A stretch of DNA of 32,929 nt from Acidobacteriaceae bacterium (GCA_003168355.1 PMSQ01000212.1:3006-35934); one strand, 5' to 3'; shown: positions 15,929-24,941, counted from the first letter of the stretch. A program made the numbers and translations. The notes: generated by a model from the sequence alone, not told the origin.

Positions 15929-16213
15929 ATCGCGGTCCTGACGACGCGCGAGCACAACCGACAACGTCAGCACGAGGACGATGGGCGCGAGGAAGTGCCG
16001 CAGGTGTTCGGGCGTCCAGATGACGCCAACGACGCACTATCACCGAGGATCAGCTCGGCGAGATCGCGAGCGCGGCTGGGATGGACGTTCGACATCCGGG
16101 AAGTATGGCACAGGTGTGAGACGACAACTCTGATGCGAAGGGCCGCTCGCTCCGCTTCGCGGGACAGCCCAAGGCGGCTGTCTCCACATGGCCACTATGG
16201 AAGGCACGATGTT
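15929..16213 (-). other. Degenerate coding debris beside the receptor fragment
   Basis: Going upstream on the minus strand, the receptor scrap is fused in frame to RHFLAPIVLVLTLSVVLARR, a membrane-like segment. That in turn connects through a frame change to a possible start at 16095 (MSNVHPSRARDLAELILGD). The pieces suggest another broken gene joined to the receptor remnant. No family is recognised, and the rest of the stretch up to the ABC gene holds only repeat sequence. Confidence 0.4.
16150..16189. repeat. Degenerate copy of the GACAGCC hairpin element
   Basis: GACAGCC (16163-16169) pairs with GGCTGTC (16176-16182) and is followed by TCCACA. This is the right half of the two-hairpin element seen at 21917-21972 and 32678-32734. 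The left hairpin is degraded here. Confidence 0.6.
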
Positions 16214-17059
16214 CTAGATCGCTACCTCCGGCGTGGCTTCTAGCAGGCTGCGGGTGTAGGGGTGTTGCGGGCGCTCGGCGATCTGTTCGGTTGATCCCAT
16301 CTCGACGATCTGGCCGCGATACATCACGGCGATGCGGGTCGAGAGATAGCGCACGACCGGCATCGAGTGCGAGATGAAGAGATAGGTCAGGCCGAAGTCG
16401 CGCTGCAATTGGGCGAGGAGGTTGACGATCTGCGCGCCCACGCTCACATCGAGAGCGGAGACCGGCTCGTCGGCGACGATGAACTTGGGACGCAGCGCCA
16501 GGGCACGGGCGATGCCGATGCGCTGGCGCTGTCCTCCACTGAATTCGTGCGGAAAGCGCTGCAGAATGGATTCGTCGAGGCCCACGGCGCGGAGGAGTTC
16601 GACGACGCGGGCGCGCCTGCCGGGGTTCGTAATCCCACCTTTCGCAAAACCCGGGGAGGATGGGGCGCCCTCTGCGGTGGTGCTGCCATGAATGATAAGC
16701 GGCTCGGCGATGATGTCTTCGACGCGGAAGCGGGGATCGAGCGAGGCAAAGGGATCCTGGAAGATGATTTGCATATCACGGCGCAGGCGGCGCATTTCGC
16801 CGCGGGGGGCTGAGAGCAGGTCGCGGCCTTCGAAGCGGATGCTGCCGGTAGTAGGCTCGATGAGACGCAGGGTCAGTCGTCCGAGAGTGCTCTTGCCAGA
16901 ACCCGATTCGCCTACGAGGCCGAGGGTCTCGCCCGCGTGAATGTCGAGCGAGACGTCGTCGACAGCGCGGACTTCGCTTCTGCCGCGCGAGTTTCCGCCA
17001 AGAACAGATTCGCCTTGGGGATAAATCTTGGTGAGATTGCGGATTTCGAGCAGGGGCAC
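16214..17059 (-). CDS. Oligopeptide/dipeptide ABC transporter ATPase (OppF/DppF-like)
   Basis: This 281-aa ATPase powers uptake of peptides or related solutes with partner permeases that are not in this window. Walker [10 protein letters not shown] is at 50-58, the Q-loop Gln at 101, the signature FSGGQRQR at 173-180 and Walker B FIVADEP at 193-199. The switch region reads [12 protein letters not shown] where relatives have SHD. The C-terminal [12 protein letters not shown] is the Opp/Dpp family mark. Residues 127-147 (TTAEGAPSS and following, 16619-16681) form an extra segment not expected between the Q-loop and the helical domain; it looks like a repeat-derived insertion kept in frame. Orphan location after decayed sequence. 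A paired DppD-like ATPase is missing. Confidence 0.88.
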   Translation of the reverse strand: MPLLEIRNLTKIYPQGESVLGGNSRGRSEVRAVDDVSLDIHAGETLGLVGESGSGKSTLGRLTLRLIEPTTGSIRFEGRDLLSAPRGEMRRLRRDMQIIFQDPFASLDPRFRVEDIIAEPLIIHGSTTAEGAPSSPGFAKGGITNPGRRARVVELLRAVGLDESILQRFPHEFSGGQRQRIGIARALALRPKFIVADEPVSALDVSVGAQIVNLLAQLQRDFGLTYLFISHSMPVVRYLSTRIAVMYRGQIVEMGSTEQIAERPQHPYTRSLLEATPEVAI

Positions 17060-17093
17060 GCTGTGATGCTAGCAGAGGACGAAAACCACCCGC

Positions 17094-17136
17094 CACGGAT
17101 TTGCGCGGATCTTCGCGGACAAGGCTCAAATCCGTG
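17094..17136. repeat. Inverted repeat CACGGATTTG / CAAATCCGTG
   Basis: A perfect 10-bp inverted repeat (17094-17103 with 17127-17136) with a 23-nt centre that itself contains two CGCGGA units. It lies between the transporter and ATPase genes and resembles dispersed CGGATTT-type repeats I associate with acidobacterial genomes. It could also end transcription of the EamA gene. Confidence 0.6.
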
Positions 17137-17165
17137 TGGATCTGCCAATCCGGGGCAAATTCCGG

Positions 17166-18029
17166 CTATTGAGCGGCGATCATGGGGACGGCGGCCAGCG
17201 CAGCCAAGAGGCCGACGAATCTCCACCGGGTGAAGCGTTCGTGCAGGAACAGGCGGGCCAGGAGTACCGTGACGGCAGGATAGAGCGAGGAGATGACGAC
17301 CGCTTCGTCGAGGCGCCCTGTCTGACTGGCGCGAACGAACAGCAAGGTGCCGACTGAGTCGATGCAGCCGGTAAGGACGCCCCAACACACGCCGGCTGCA
17401 GTGATATCGCGAAAATTCCAGCTCAGCAGGACGATCAGGCCGGTGATGCTCAAGCCGCCGGTTCGGGTAAAGGTGGCGATCCACAGGGCCGAGCCGTCCC
17501 CGGCCTGACGGACGCAAAGATAGAATCCGGCGAAGCCGATGCCCGCAAGGACGGCAAGCCCGATGCCTTCAGGGGTGCTGCCGTCTTCCGAGCGGGTGAT
17601 GAGCCAGAGTCCGGTGGCGGCCAGGAAGAATCCGATGATTGGAATCCGGCCCGGCAGGCCCTCGGTGAACACTGAAAAAATTGCTGGAATCGCGGCGCTC
17701 AGGACGGCAGCAACTGGGGCGGTTAGTCCCATTCTTCCCGACGAGAGCGCGCGATAGAAGATGGCGAGCGATGCTCCTCCGGAGATGCCGCCGGCCAAGG
17801 TCCAGGCCACGCTGTGTCCTGACGGGAACGGTGCGCGAGTGGCAGAGGCCAGCGTGCTCATCAAAAGCAGGCCACCAATGTTCACGACAGTGGTGAACAG
17901 GAAGGCGTTGGCGCGGCGGGTGGCGTAGCCGCCGAGAAAATCGCTGGTGCCCCAGGCAAGTACGGCGGCCATTCCGTAAGCTGCGGTCGCAAATTGGGGA
18001 GCGGCGGACACGAACGACGAGGGTAACAT
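17166..18029 (-). CDS. EamA/DMT family transporter
   Basis: This is a drug/metabolite-transporter superfamily membrane protein with two EamA repeats and about ten membrane segments. The first repeat starts at YGMAAVLAWGTSDFLGGYATR, the second at GIGLAVLAGIGFAGFYLCVRQ. Both end in typical helices (GFFLAATGLWLI and FVGLLAALAAVPM), and SSLYPAVTVLLARLFLHERF is the usual second-repeat signature. The frame is open to 18185, but I choose the ATG at 18029 (287 aa): this is the normal family size, and the longer version would add about 50 polar residues and run up to the divergent kinase gene, leaving no promoter. Substrate unknown. Confidence 0.85.
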   Translation of the reverse strand: MLPSSFVSAAPQFATAAYGMAAVLAWGTSDFLGGYATRRANAFLFTTVVNIGGLLLMSTLASATRAPFPSGHSVAWTLAGGISGGASLAIFYRALSSGRMGLTAPVAAVLSAAIPAIFSVFTEGLPGRIPIIGFFLAATGLWLITRSEDGSTPEGIGLAVLAGIGFAGFYLCVRQAGDGSALWIATFTRTGGLSITGLIVLLSWNFRDITAAGVCWGVLTGCIDSVGTLLFVRASQTGRLDEAVVISSLYPAVTVLLARLFLHERFTRWRFVGLLAALAAVPMIAAQ

Positions 18030-18187
18030 GCGCTGGGTTTGGCCTTGGGAGTCGGCAAGCAGGGAGTACGGGGAATCCTTCTGCTGAATTGTGCGGGTGA
18101 AGCCGACGAGGAAATTGACTCTCGCGCCGCGGCACTCTACCATGGTTCCACTTTGCGGACGTCGCGCCACGACATGCTCGGCCACTC

Positions 18188-21100
18188 ATGATCGGCGAAA
18201 CCATCTCTCACTATCGCATTCTGGAAAAGCTGGGCGGTGGCGGCATGGGAGTAGTGTATAAAGCCGAGGACACGCGGCTGCACCGCTTCGTTGCGCTCAA
18301 GTTTCTTCCCGAAAGCGTTGCCCGCGATCCCCAGGCGCTGAGCCGGTTTCAGCGCGAAGCGCAAGCGGCGTCGGCACTCAATCATCCCAATATCTGCACC
18401 GTCTACGACATCGGCGAGGCCGATGGTCGCGCTTACATCGTCATGGAGTTTCTGGATGGCTTGACGCTGAAGCACACCATGAACAGCAGGCCGCTCGATC
18501 TGGAAACGCTGTTGCGGGTTTCGCTGGACGTGACCGATGCGCTCGACGCGGCGCACGCCAAGGGAATCGTTCACCGGGACATCAAGCCGGCGAATATTTT
18601 TGTGACCAGCCGGGGACATGGCAAGATTCTCGACTTCGGGTTAGCCAAAGTGAGCGTAGAACCGGGAGATGCGACGCAGACCAGCGCCGGCGCGGATCAA
18701 TTGACCGACGCGGGATCGACGGTAGGCACGGTGGCTTATATGTCGCCGGAGCAGGCACGCGGCAAGGCCCTCGATTCGCGTACCGACCTGTTTTCGTTTG
18801 GAGCGGTTTTGTATGAGATGGCGACCGGCACGCTGCCGTTTCGGGGAGATACCACGGCGTTGCTGTTTGAATCGATCCTGCATAAGTCGCCAGTCGCGCC
18901 AGTGCGGTTGAATCCTGATCTGCCTGCGGAGTTGGAACGCATCATCAACAAGGCTTTGGAGAAAGACCGCGACCTCCGCTACCAGCACGCATCCGACGTG
19001 CGAGCGGACTTGAAGCGGCTGAAAAGGGAAGTGGAATCCAGTGGCACTTCGGCGGTGGCTGCTGAGGATGTGGCTCGGAGCGGCACGGCTGTAACGGGCG
19101 AGAAGCGGGATTCCAGCGGGAAAGGTTTTGCGGCGGCGAGTTCGGCAGCCGGAGTAGCGACCGGCAGCGGGAGATCATGGATGGTCTGGGTGGCTGGGGT
19201 GTTGGTGGTGCTGGCTGCGGGGGCGGTTGCGGGCTATTACTACATGCATCGTCCCATACCGAAGCTTACTGAGAAAGATACGATTGTGGTGGGAGATTTT
19301 GCCAATTCCACAGGTGATCCGGTATTTGACGATGCACTGAAGCAAGCGTTGAGTGTCTCGCTGCGGCAGTCTCCTTTCCTGAATGTGCTCTCGGACGAGA
19401 AAGTTGTGGCCACGCTGAAGTTGATGACGCGCCCGGTCAACACGCCCCTTTCTCCGGATGTGGCGCGGGAGTTGTGCCAGCGCGCCGACAGCAAGGCGTA
19501 CATTGCAGGTTCCATCGCCAGCCTGGGGAGTCAATTTGTCGTGGGACTGAAGGCGGTGAATTGCCTGAATGGAGACACGCTGGCGCAGGAACAGGCCACG
19601 GCGGCTGGCAAAGAAAAAGTGCTGGATGTGCTGGGCGAGGCTGCCGGAAAACTGCGGGCGCAACTGGGCGAATCACTCGGTTCGGTGCAGAAGTTTGACG
19701 CGCCGCTGGGGCAGGAGACGACTCCGTCGCTCGAGGCGCTGAAGGCGGCCAGTATCGGCCGGAAGATTGAGCACGAGAAGGGGTCCTCGGCGGCCCTTCC
19801 GTTTTATCAACACGCCATTGATCTGGACCCCAACTTCGCGACGGCCATCGAGGGCGTGGGCATTATGTATGGCAACATCGGCCAGCCCACGCGTGGCGAG
19901 GAATACCTGAGCAAGGCGTTCGCCCTGCGCGACCGCGCCAGCGAGCGGGAAAAGCTGCACATCACGTCGATGTATTACATGGCGGGCACGGGAGAATTGG
20001 ATAAGGCCATCGAGACTTTCCGCGAGTGGGAAGAGAATTATCCGCGCGACGAAATTGCGTACACGAACCTGGGTTCGCTATACGCCATTGAAGGCAAGAT
20101 CGATCAGGGGACAGAACAGACGCGCGAGGCCCAGCGTTTGAATCCGGACAACGTAATTGCGGCCGAAAATATGGTTGCGTTCCTGGTCAGCCTTAACCGC
20201 TTCGATGAAGCCCGGCAGGTCTATCAGCAGACCATCACGCGCAAAATGGATGACGATACACTGCACGTCGTTCTCTACGGCGTGGAGTTCGTCGGAAACA
20301 ATCCCAAGGGGATGGCCGAGCAGGCGGCATGGTTTGAAGGAAGGCCCGAACTTCAGCATGAGATTCTGGCATTGGAGGCCGACACCGAGGCGTATGCCGG
20401 ACATCTAGCCAAGGCCCGAGAAATTACGCGACGCGCCGTAGAGGCGGCCTTGCGTGCGGACAATAAGGAGTCGGCAGCGCTTTGGCAGCTCTATGACGCA
20501 TGGCGGGAGGCAGTCTCCGGCAATGTTGAAGAGGCGAAAAGGGCGGCAGCCGCCGGCTTGGCGCTGGCTCCCAACAGCCGCGATGTGCAGCAACTGGCGG
20601 CGCTTGTTCTGGCACGAGTTGGAGACACGGCGAAAGCGCAGACGTTGACCCAGGAACTGGCTAAACGATACCCGCTGCACACCGTAGTTCAGTCCTACTG
20701 GGTGCCATCGATTGATGCGCAGCTGGCGCTAGGCGCGAAAGATACGGCGACGGCATTGGCGCAGTTAAGAAACACTGCGAATCTGGAATATGGTTTGACC
20801 GTGGGCAACTCCAATGATTCCTGCCTTTATCCAACCTATCTTCGCGGCGAAGCTTATCTGGCGGCGGGGCAGGAAGGCGCGGTTGCGGAGTTCCAGAAGA
20901 TCGTCGATCATCCCGGAATTGTGTGGAATTGCGTCACCGGCGCGCTGGCGCATTTGGAACTGGCCCGCGCCTACATGCTCGCCGGGGACAAGGCGAAAGC
21001 CCGAACGGCGTATCAGGATTTCTTAAAGCTGTGGAAGGATGCAGATCCGGACATCCCCGTGCTGAAGGAAGCCAAGGCAGAGTTCATGAAGCTGCAGTGA
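18188..21100 (+). CDS. Receptor-like serine/threonine kinase with TPR domain
   Basis: A 970-aa Hanks-type kinase. Cytoplasmic kinase domain 9-270: glycine loop [12 protein letters not shown], Lys38, HRDIKPAN with catalytic Asp131, DFG at 149-151 and [13 protein letters not shown]. One membrane segment at about 329-350 follows a linker. Outside it, about 360-500 resembles a TolB/FlgO-like domain ([21 protein letters not shown]), and about 515-960 is TPR repeats ([34 protein letters not shown]). Such proteins likely sense envelope signals and phosphorylate cytoplasmic targets, but the ligand is unknown. The ATG is divergent from the EamA gene and has no clear ribosome site. It has the same layout as the kinase at 27087-29708. 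Confidence 0.92.
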   Translation: MIGETISHYRILEKLGGGGMGVVYKAEDTRLHRFVALKFLPESVARDPQALSRFQREAQAASALNHPNICTVYDIGEADGRAYIVMEFLDGLTLKHTMNSRPLDLETLLRVSLDVTDALDAAHAKGIVHRDIKPANIFVTSRGHGKILDFGLAKVSVEPGDATQTSAGADQLTDAGSTVGTVAYMSPEQARGKALDSRTDLFSFGAVLYEMATGTLPFRGDTTALLFESILHKSPVAPVRLNPDLPAELERIINKALEKDRDLRYQHASDVRADLKRLKREVESSGTSAVAAEDVARSGTAVTGEKRDSSGKGFAAASSAAGVATGSGRSWMVWVAGVLVVLAAGAVAGYYYMHRPIPKLTEKDTIVVGDFANSTGDPVFDDALKQALSVSLRQSPFLNVLSDEKVVATLKLMTRPVNTPLSPDVARELCQRADSKAYIAGSIASLGSQFVVGLKAVNCLNGDTLAQEQATAAGKEKVLDVLGEAAGKLRAQLGESLGSVQKFDAPLGQETTPSLEALKAASIGRKIEHEKGSSAALPFYQHAIDLDPNFATAIEGVGIMYGNIGQPTRGEEYLSKAFALRDRASEREKLHITSMYYMAGTGELDKAIETFREWEENYPRDEIAYTNLGSLYAIEGKIDQGTEQTREAQRLNPDNVIAAENMVAFLVSLNRFDEARQVYQQTITRKMDDDTLHVVLYGVEFVGNNPKGMAEQAAWFEGRPELQHEILALEADTEAYAGHLAKAREITRRAVEAALRADNKESAALWQLYDAWREAVSGNVEEAKRAAAAGLALAPNSRDVQQLAALVLARVGDTAKAQTLTQELAKRYPLHTVVQSYWVPSIDAQLALGAKDTATALAQLRNTANLEYGLTVGNSNDSCLYPTYLRGEAYLAAGQEGAVAEFQKIVDHPGIVWNCVTGALAHLELARAYMLAGDKAKARTAYQDFLKLWKDADPDIPVLKEAKAEFMKLQ

Positions 21101-21170
21101 GGCCAGTGACTGCGGCTTAAGACGGATGCATCATCGCAGCTAATCCGTGCCTACCGACGTTTTGGATGGT

Positions 21171-21187
21171 AAACTCCTAGGAGGTTT
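21171..21187 (+). promoter_or_regulatory. Palindrome containing AGGAGG upstream of rpe
   Basis: CTCCTAGGAG (21174-21183) is a perfect palindrome flanked by AAA and GTTT. It overlaps a perfect AGGAGG (21179-21184), which lies 39 nt before the only usual start codon (TTG 21224) but 9 nt before an in-frame ACG (21194). The palindrome could mask the ribosome site. Confidence 0.35.
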
Positions 21188-21223
21188 CCAACCACGAGAG
21201 CCCAGGTTCAACGAGACAACGGT

Positions 21224-21898
21224 TTGATTGAGCTGGCACCTTCGATTCTTTCAGCGGACTTTGCCCGTCTTGGTGAGCAGGTGCGCGCCGCGGGTGAAGG
21301 TGGCGGAAGTGTCATCCATGTGGATATTATGGATGGGCATTTCGTCCCGAATCTCACGATTGGGCCGCCGGTGGTGAAGTCGCTGCGCAAGGTGACCGAA
21401 TTGCCGCTGGACTGCCACTTGATGGTCGAGAATCCGGACGAGTTCATCCCGGCGTTTGCGGAAGCGGGGGCGGATTGGATTTCGGTGCATCAGGAAGCTT
21501 GCCGGCATCTGAACCGCACCCTGCATCTGATCAAGAGCCATGATTGTCTGGCTGGGGTGGTGATTAATCCGGCGACACCGGTGAGTACGCTGGAGGAAGT
21601 GCTTGATATTGTCGATTATGTGCTGGTGATGTCGGTAAATCCGGGGTTTGGGGCACAGAAGTTTATTGCGGCTACGCTGCACAAAATGCGGCGATTAGCG
21701 GAGATTCGTAGCGAGCGGCGGTTAACTTACCGCATCGAAGTGGATGGCGGCGTGGCGCTCGACACGGTGGGCGATGTGGTGCGGGCGGGCGCAGAAATTC
21801 TGGTGGCGGGCAACGCCGTGTTCGGTAATGGCGATCCAAAGAAGAATGCAGGGGCGCTGCTGAAGGCGGCGACGGAAGCGGCGCTGCTGAAAGTGTAA
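21224..21898 (+). CDS. rpe: Ribulose-phosphate 3-epimerase
   Basis: Rpe interconverts ribulose-5-phosphate and xylulose-5-phosphate in the pentose phosphate pathway. The 224-aa TIM barrel shows all landmarks: LAPSILSADFARL, the metal-binding HVDIMDGHFVPN, CHLMVENPD with the second histidine, VMSVNPGFGAQKF and the EVDGGV phosphate site; VAGNAVFG closes the barrel. The usual GFGGQ reads GFGAQ here. The start is TTG at 21224, since no ATG or GTG occurs between it and the upstream in-frame stop at 21170. However, a strong AGGAGG lies 39 nt upstream, so initiation at a rare ACG (21194), adding 10 residues, is possible. It is followed by bamD on the same strand. Confidence 0.94.
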   Translation: MIELAPSILSADFARLGEQVRAAGEGGGSVIHVDIMDGHFVPNLTIGPPVVKSLRKVTELPLDCHLMVENPDEFIPAFAEAGADWISVHQEACRHLNRTLHLIKSHDCLAGVVINPATPVSTLEEVLDIVDYVLVMSVNPGFGAQKFIAATLHKMRRLAEIRSERRLTYRIEVDGGVALDTVGDVVRAGAEILVAGNAVFGNGDPKKNAGALLKAATEAALLKV

Positions 21899-21916
21899 GG
21901 TGTTAGCGGACGAGCA

Positions 21917-21972
21917 GAAAATTGCCGAGCTTTGCTCGGCGGACAGCCGAGGACGGCTGTCCCTACATAAGC
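21917..21972 (+). repeat. Two-hairpin element before bamD
   Basis: GCCGAGC/GCTCGGC (21924-21940) forms one hairpin with a TTT loop, and GGACAGCCG/CGGCTGTCC (21941-21962) forms a second with an AGGA loop. The flanks GAAAATT and ACATAAGC match the copy at 32678-32734. The element ends exactly 14 nt before the bamD ATG. Stem bases differ between the copies in a compensated way. Confidence 0.8.
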
Positions 21973-21986
21973 ATTTCGAGGTCTTA

Positions 21987-23492
21987 ATGTCACGTCGAAT
22001 TTCATCTGTTGCAGTTTTGGGCGTGCTCCTGATGTTGACGGCGGCTTGCACGAACAAGAAGGCCGTCAATCCGCTGGCGAATGTGGGGTCGAAGCAGCCT
22101 GACAAGGTGCTGTTCGACAAGGCCATGGACGCGATGAAGCACAACCGCTTCGACGTGGCGCGCATGACGCTGCAGACCTTGATCAACACCTATCCGGACT
22201 CGGAATTTATCGCGCGGGCAAAGCTGGCGGTGGGCGATTCCTGGTACGCGGAAGGCGGCACGGCGTCGCTGGCACAGGCGGAGCAGGAGTATCGCGATTT
22301 CGAGACCTTCTTTCCCAACATGCCGGAAGCCGCCGAGGCGCAGTTGAAGATCGCCAACATCCAATATCAGCAGATGGAGAAGTCGGACCGCGACTACACC
22401 CATGCCAAGCGTGCGGAGGATGAGTACCGGAACCTGATCATGCAGTATCCGGATAACCCCAAGCTGGTGAAGGAAGGAAAAGAGCGGCTGCTGGAAGTGC
22501 AGGAAGTTTTGGCCGACCGAGAGTTCGGCATTGGAAAATTCTATTTCTACCGGCAGTCATACGCGGCGTCGATTGCGCGGTTGAAGACGCTGGTGGAGAA
22601 ATATCCGCTCTACAGCGGAGCTGATGAAGCGCTGTATCTGCTGGGGCAGGACTACGAAGGACAGATCGCGCAGATGCGGGCGAGACCCACCTGCATCAAG
22701 ACCAGCCCGCAGCGGGGCTGCGTTCCCGAGCAGGTTAAGGCCAACATGCTTGAGGAATTCACCAAGGAAGCAGCCGGCGCCTATTCCGAGATCATTACGC
22801 GGTACCCGGTGATGGATCGCGGGGATGACGCGAAGAAGCGGCTGGCGGCGCTGCATCAGCCGATTCCGCGGCCGACCAAGGCGGCGGTGGCGCAGAACCA
22901 GGCGGAGGAAGAAAGCCGTCGCGAAAGCAGCCCGCTTGACCTGGCGTTGAGCCTGGTGAAGAAAGGGCCTAACGTCGATCTAGCCGCGCACGCGGGAGAA
23001 CCGACGTTGGTGGATCCGACGCCGGTGGCGGCGAACCAAGACGCGGGAGCAACAGCGCTCCGAGCCATGGGGCTGACAAGTGGCGAACACGGTTTGACCG
23101 TGGAAACGGTGAAGGGGGGTATTCCCCTGGCGAATGAACCGGCCCCTCGCTCGGATGCACCGCCGCCGCCAAATGCCGATCCTTTTGCCCGGCCTAACCC
23201 GAGCAACGCACCCGATCCGAACGAACTGAAGCCTTCAGCCGAGGCTACGGTATTGAAGCCCAGCGGGCCGCCGGATCCGAATGAGTTGACTCCGGCCGCA
23301 GGCGTACAGAGTGCGGTTGTGAACACCCAGGCGGCATCGCCGCCCGTGCAGGTCAACGAGATCCAGCAAGCGCAGGCGGCGTCGAGCAGTGCCACTGTTG
23401 CGGGCGCGAATTCCAACCTGGCTACCGACCAGGAAGTTTCGAGCAGCAAGAAAAAGAAAAAGAAGGGATTGAAGAAGATCATCCCATTCTGA
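21987..23492 (+). CDS. bamD: Outer membrane assembly lipoprotein, BamD/YfiO family
   Basis: BamD is the essential lipoprotein of the BAM complex that inserts beta-barrel proteins. From the ATG at 21987 the protein is 501 aa; residues 1-20 are a lipoprotein signal with lipobox LTAAC (Cys21). TPR-like repeats follow to about 290 (FDKAMDAMKHNRFDVARMTL, YPDSEFIARAKLAVGDSWY, FGIGKFYFYRQSYAASIARL, EALYLLGQDYEGQ). The remaining 200 or so residues are an Ala/Pro/Asn-rich, disordered extension with two PxDPNEL repeats, ending in a strongly basic tail (SSSKKKKKKGLKKIIPF). Typical BamD is about 250 aa, so the tail doubles it. A longer open frame starts at 21900 but crosses the repeat. It could be a related TPR lipoprotein rather than BamD itself. 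Confidence 0.85.
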   Translation: MSRRISSVAVLGVLLMLTAACTNKKAVNPLANVGSKQPDKVLFDKAMDAMKHNRFDVARMTLQTLINTYPDSEFIARAKLAVGDSWYAEGGTASLAQAEQEYRDFETFFPNMPEAAEAQLKIANIQYQQMEKSDRDYTHAKRAEDEYRNLIMQYPDNPKLVKEGKERLLEVQEVLADREFGIGKFYFYRQSYAASIARLKTLVEKYPLYSGADEALYLLGQDYEGQIAQMRARPTCIKTSPQRGCVPEQVKANMLEEFTKEAAGAYSEIITRYPVMDRGDDAKKRLAALHQPIPRPTKAAVAQNQAEEESRRESSPLDLALSLVKKGPNVDLAAHAGEPTLVDPTPVAANQDAGATALRAMGLTSGEHGLTVETVKGGIPLANEPAPRSDAPPPPNADPFARPNPSNAPDPNELKPSAEATVLKPSGPPDPNELTPAAGVQSAVVNTQAASPPVQVNEIQQAQAASSSATVAGANSNLATDQEVSSSKKKKKKGLKKIIPF

Positions 23493-23514
23493 AGGTAGCG
23501 AGATTAGAACATCC

Positions 23515-24717
23515 TCACTTCGCCGGCTGCGATTGAACGATTGGCGAGCGATAGGTTAGATCCAAGTCCTTCTCTATCTGCTGGGCTTGGGCGGGATTCG
23601 CCGCCTTCAGCTCTTCGAGAATTGGCTCCAGGAAGCGTTTGTATTTTTCCAACCCCGCGATGTCATGAGTGGTGAGGATCTTCTCCACAGCTTGCGCGGT
23701 CGCGGGAGTGACCAGTTCGAGCCTGCCCACGAAGACGCGTACAGTTTGCGCTGGAGCGGGATTGATGGTCAAGGGCAGAATCGAATTCAGAAAATCGGCC
23801 GGCACGATGTAGAACAGACGGCTCCCCTCTTCAAACCACGATTGCCGCCAAGTCTCGATCATGGCATGGGCTTCGTCGGGATAAAGACCCTGGCTGGTCA
23901 AGATATCCTGTAAATCACGACTCATCGAGTCCGGGGTGGCGGACAGTTCGGGAGGATCGAGCGAAAGTTCGCCGAGTACCGAGCCTCCGAGACTGTAGCC
24001 AAGCTTGTCTCCACGGCGCTCGAATAGAATTACGGTCGGAATTTCTTTTTGAGCAAGGTTTCTGATTTGTACTTTGCCTTCGGGCGTGACGGTTGCCGAG
24101 ATGGGCAAGGAAAAAGTGGACACGCCGCGATAGAAGAGAAATTTCTCCTGCTGAGTGCCGGCGCTGGTCTTTACGACAAGAGGTGTGGCTGAAGTTTCCC
24201 GAGCAACGTAATACCGATTCGCTTCGTCCTCGTGCGGTAAGGTGACGGCTAGGTTCGGAGACACCGTGACGGAATCCCACGCGATGCTTCCGCCTCCGCG
24301 CCGCTGTTTGAGCGCCTCCCGGTCAAGAACATTCTTTGGATTGGGCTCGACGCGGCTGGCGCGCGGATACCACTCTGTCATCACTCCTTTGGAGAACGCT
24401 ACCTTGACGGATAGTACAGTTTCGCGCGGCGAGTAGAAGTAGAGGACCGGTGTCTCCATGCGGACGGTCCCCTGCAAACCAGCTTTGGATTGAGCATTAT
24501 TAAAATGCTCCACGAACAAGGGGAGATCGGTAGATCCGTTCAACGGTGACCATTCCACCGCCAGGCCGTTTCTGCCTGCGATAGAGGTGAAGGTACCCCA
24601 TTCGTGAGCCGTGAGATCGGGATTGACAGGCTCATTCTGCGCGCCGAAGGTGGCGGAGAGAACAAGGCAAAGAACCACCAGGCCTGGGAGGCGAAAGCGA
24701 GTGGCGGGCGCGGGCAT
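23515..24717 (-). CDS. Secreted protein of unknown function (HEWGTFTS type)
   Basis: This 400-aa protein has a signal peptide (about 1-26, with LPGLVVLCLVLSATFG and a cut near AQN), then the conserved-looking block TAHEWGTFTSIAGRNG at about 36-51. I associate HEWGTFT with exported hypothetical proteins of acidobacteria and planctomycetes, but I know no function. The middle has METPVLYFYSPRE and a beta-rich region; the C-terminal 130 residues are helical (LYPDEAHAMIETWRQSWFEEG, SRLFYIVPADF). No catalytic motif is obvious. GGAGGG five nt before the ATG makes the start secure. It is a single gene, transcribed away from the response-regulator gene and convergent with bamD. Confidence 0.75.
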   Translation of the reverse strand: MPAPATRFRLPGLVVLCLVLSATFGAQNEPVNPDLTAHEWGTFTSIAGRNGLAVEWSPLNGSTDLPLFVEHFNNAQSKAGLQGTVRMETPVLYFYSPRETVLSVKVAFSKGVMTEWYPRASRVEPNPKNVLDREALKQRRGGGSIAWDSVTVSPNLAVTLPHEDEANRYYVARETSATPLVVKTSAGTQQEKFLFYRGVSTFSLPISATVTPEGKVQIRNLAQKEIPTVILFERRGDKLGYSLGGSVLGELSLDPPELSATPDSMSRDLQDILTSQGLYPDEAHAMIETWRQSWFEEGSRLFYIVPADFLNSILPLTINPAPAQTVRVFVGRLELVTPATAQAVEKILTTHDIAGLEKYKRFLEPILEELKAANPAQAQQIEKDLDLTYRSPIVQSQPAK

Positions 24718-24892
24718 ATGAGCCCTCCGGTACGCGGTATCTACTATAACTCTAACTCTGAGACGATGGTTTCAGCTAAAAGGTTAGATGGCAGGCAGTT
24801 TTTTCGGGGATCCTTAGTCTCGTCTTTGCCGGTCTGCGAATTCCTACCCGAGTACTTTCCCTAAACGCGGTAGGTGCTGACCGCTAGTAACC

Positions 24893-24941
24893 AGGTAACC
24901 TGCCGTCTGATCATTGACTTACCCTCCGGAGCAGGTTACCT
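24893..24941. promoter_or_regulatory. Perfect 11-bp inverted repeat upstream of response regulator
   Basis: AGGTAACCTGC (24893-24903) and GCAGGTTACCT (24931-24941) are exact reverse complements, separated by 27 nt that contain the palindrome CTCCGGAG (24924-24931). The right arm ends 32 nt before the TTG start. It could be paired operator half-sites, or a long-loop RNA hairpin in the leader. The size and symmetry are well above chance. Confidence 0.6.

Noticed and set aside
18030-18185. 52-residue N-terminal extension of the EamA transporter
   Set aside because: It would leave two bases between divergent genes and adds polar residues before the first membrane helix; the ATG at 18029 gives the normal family size.
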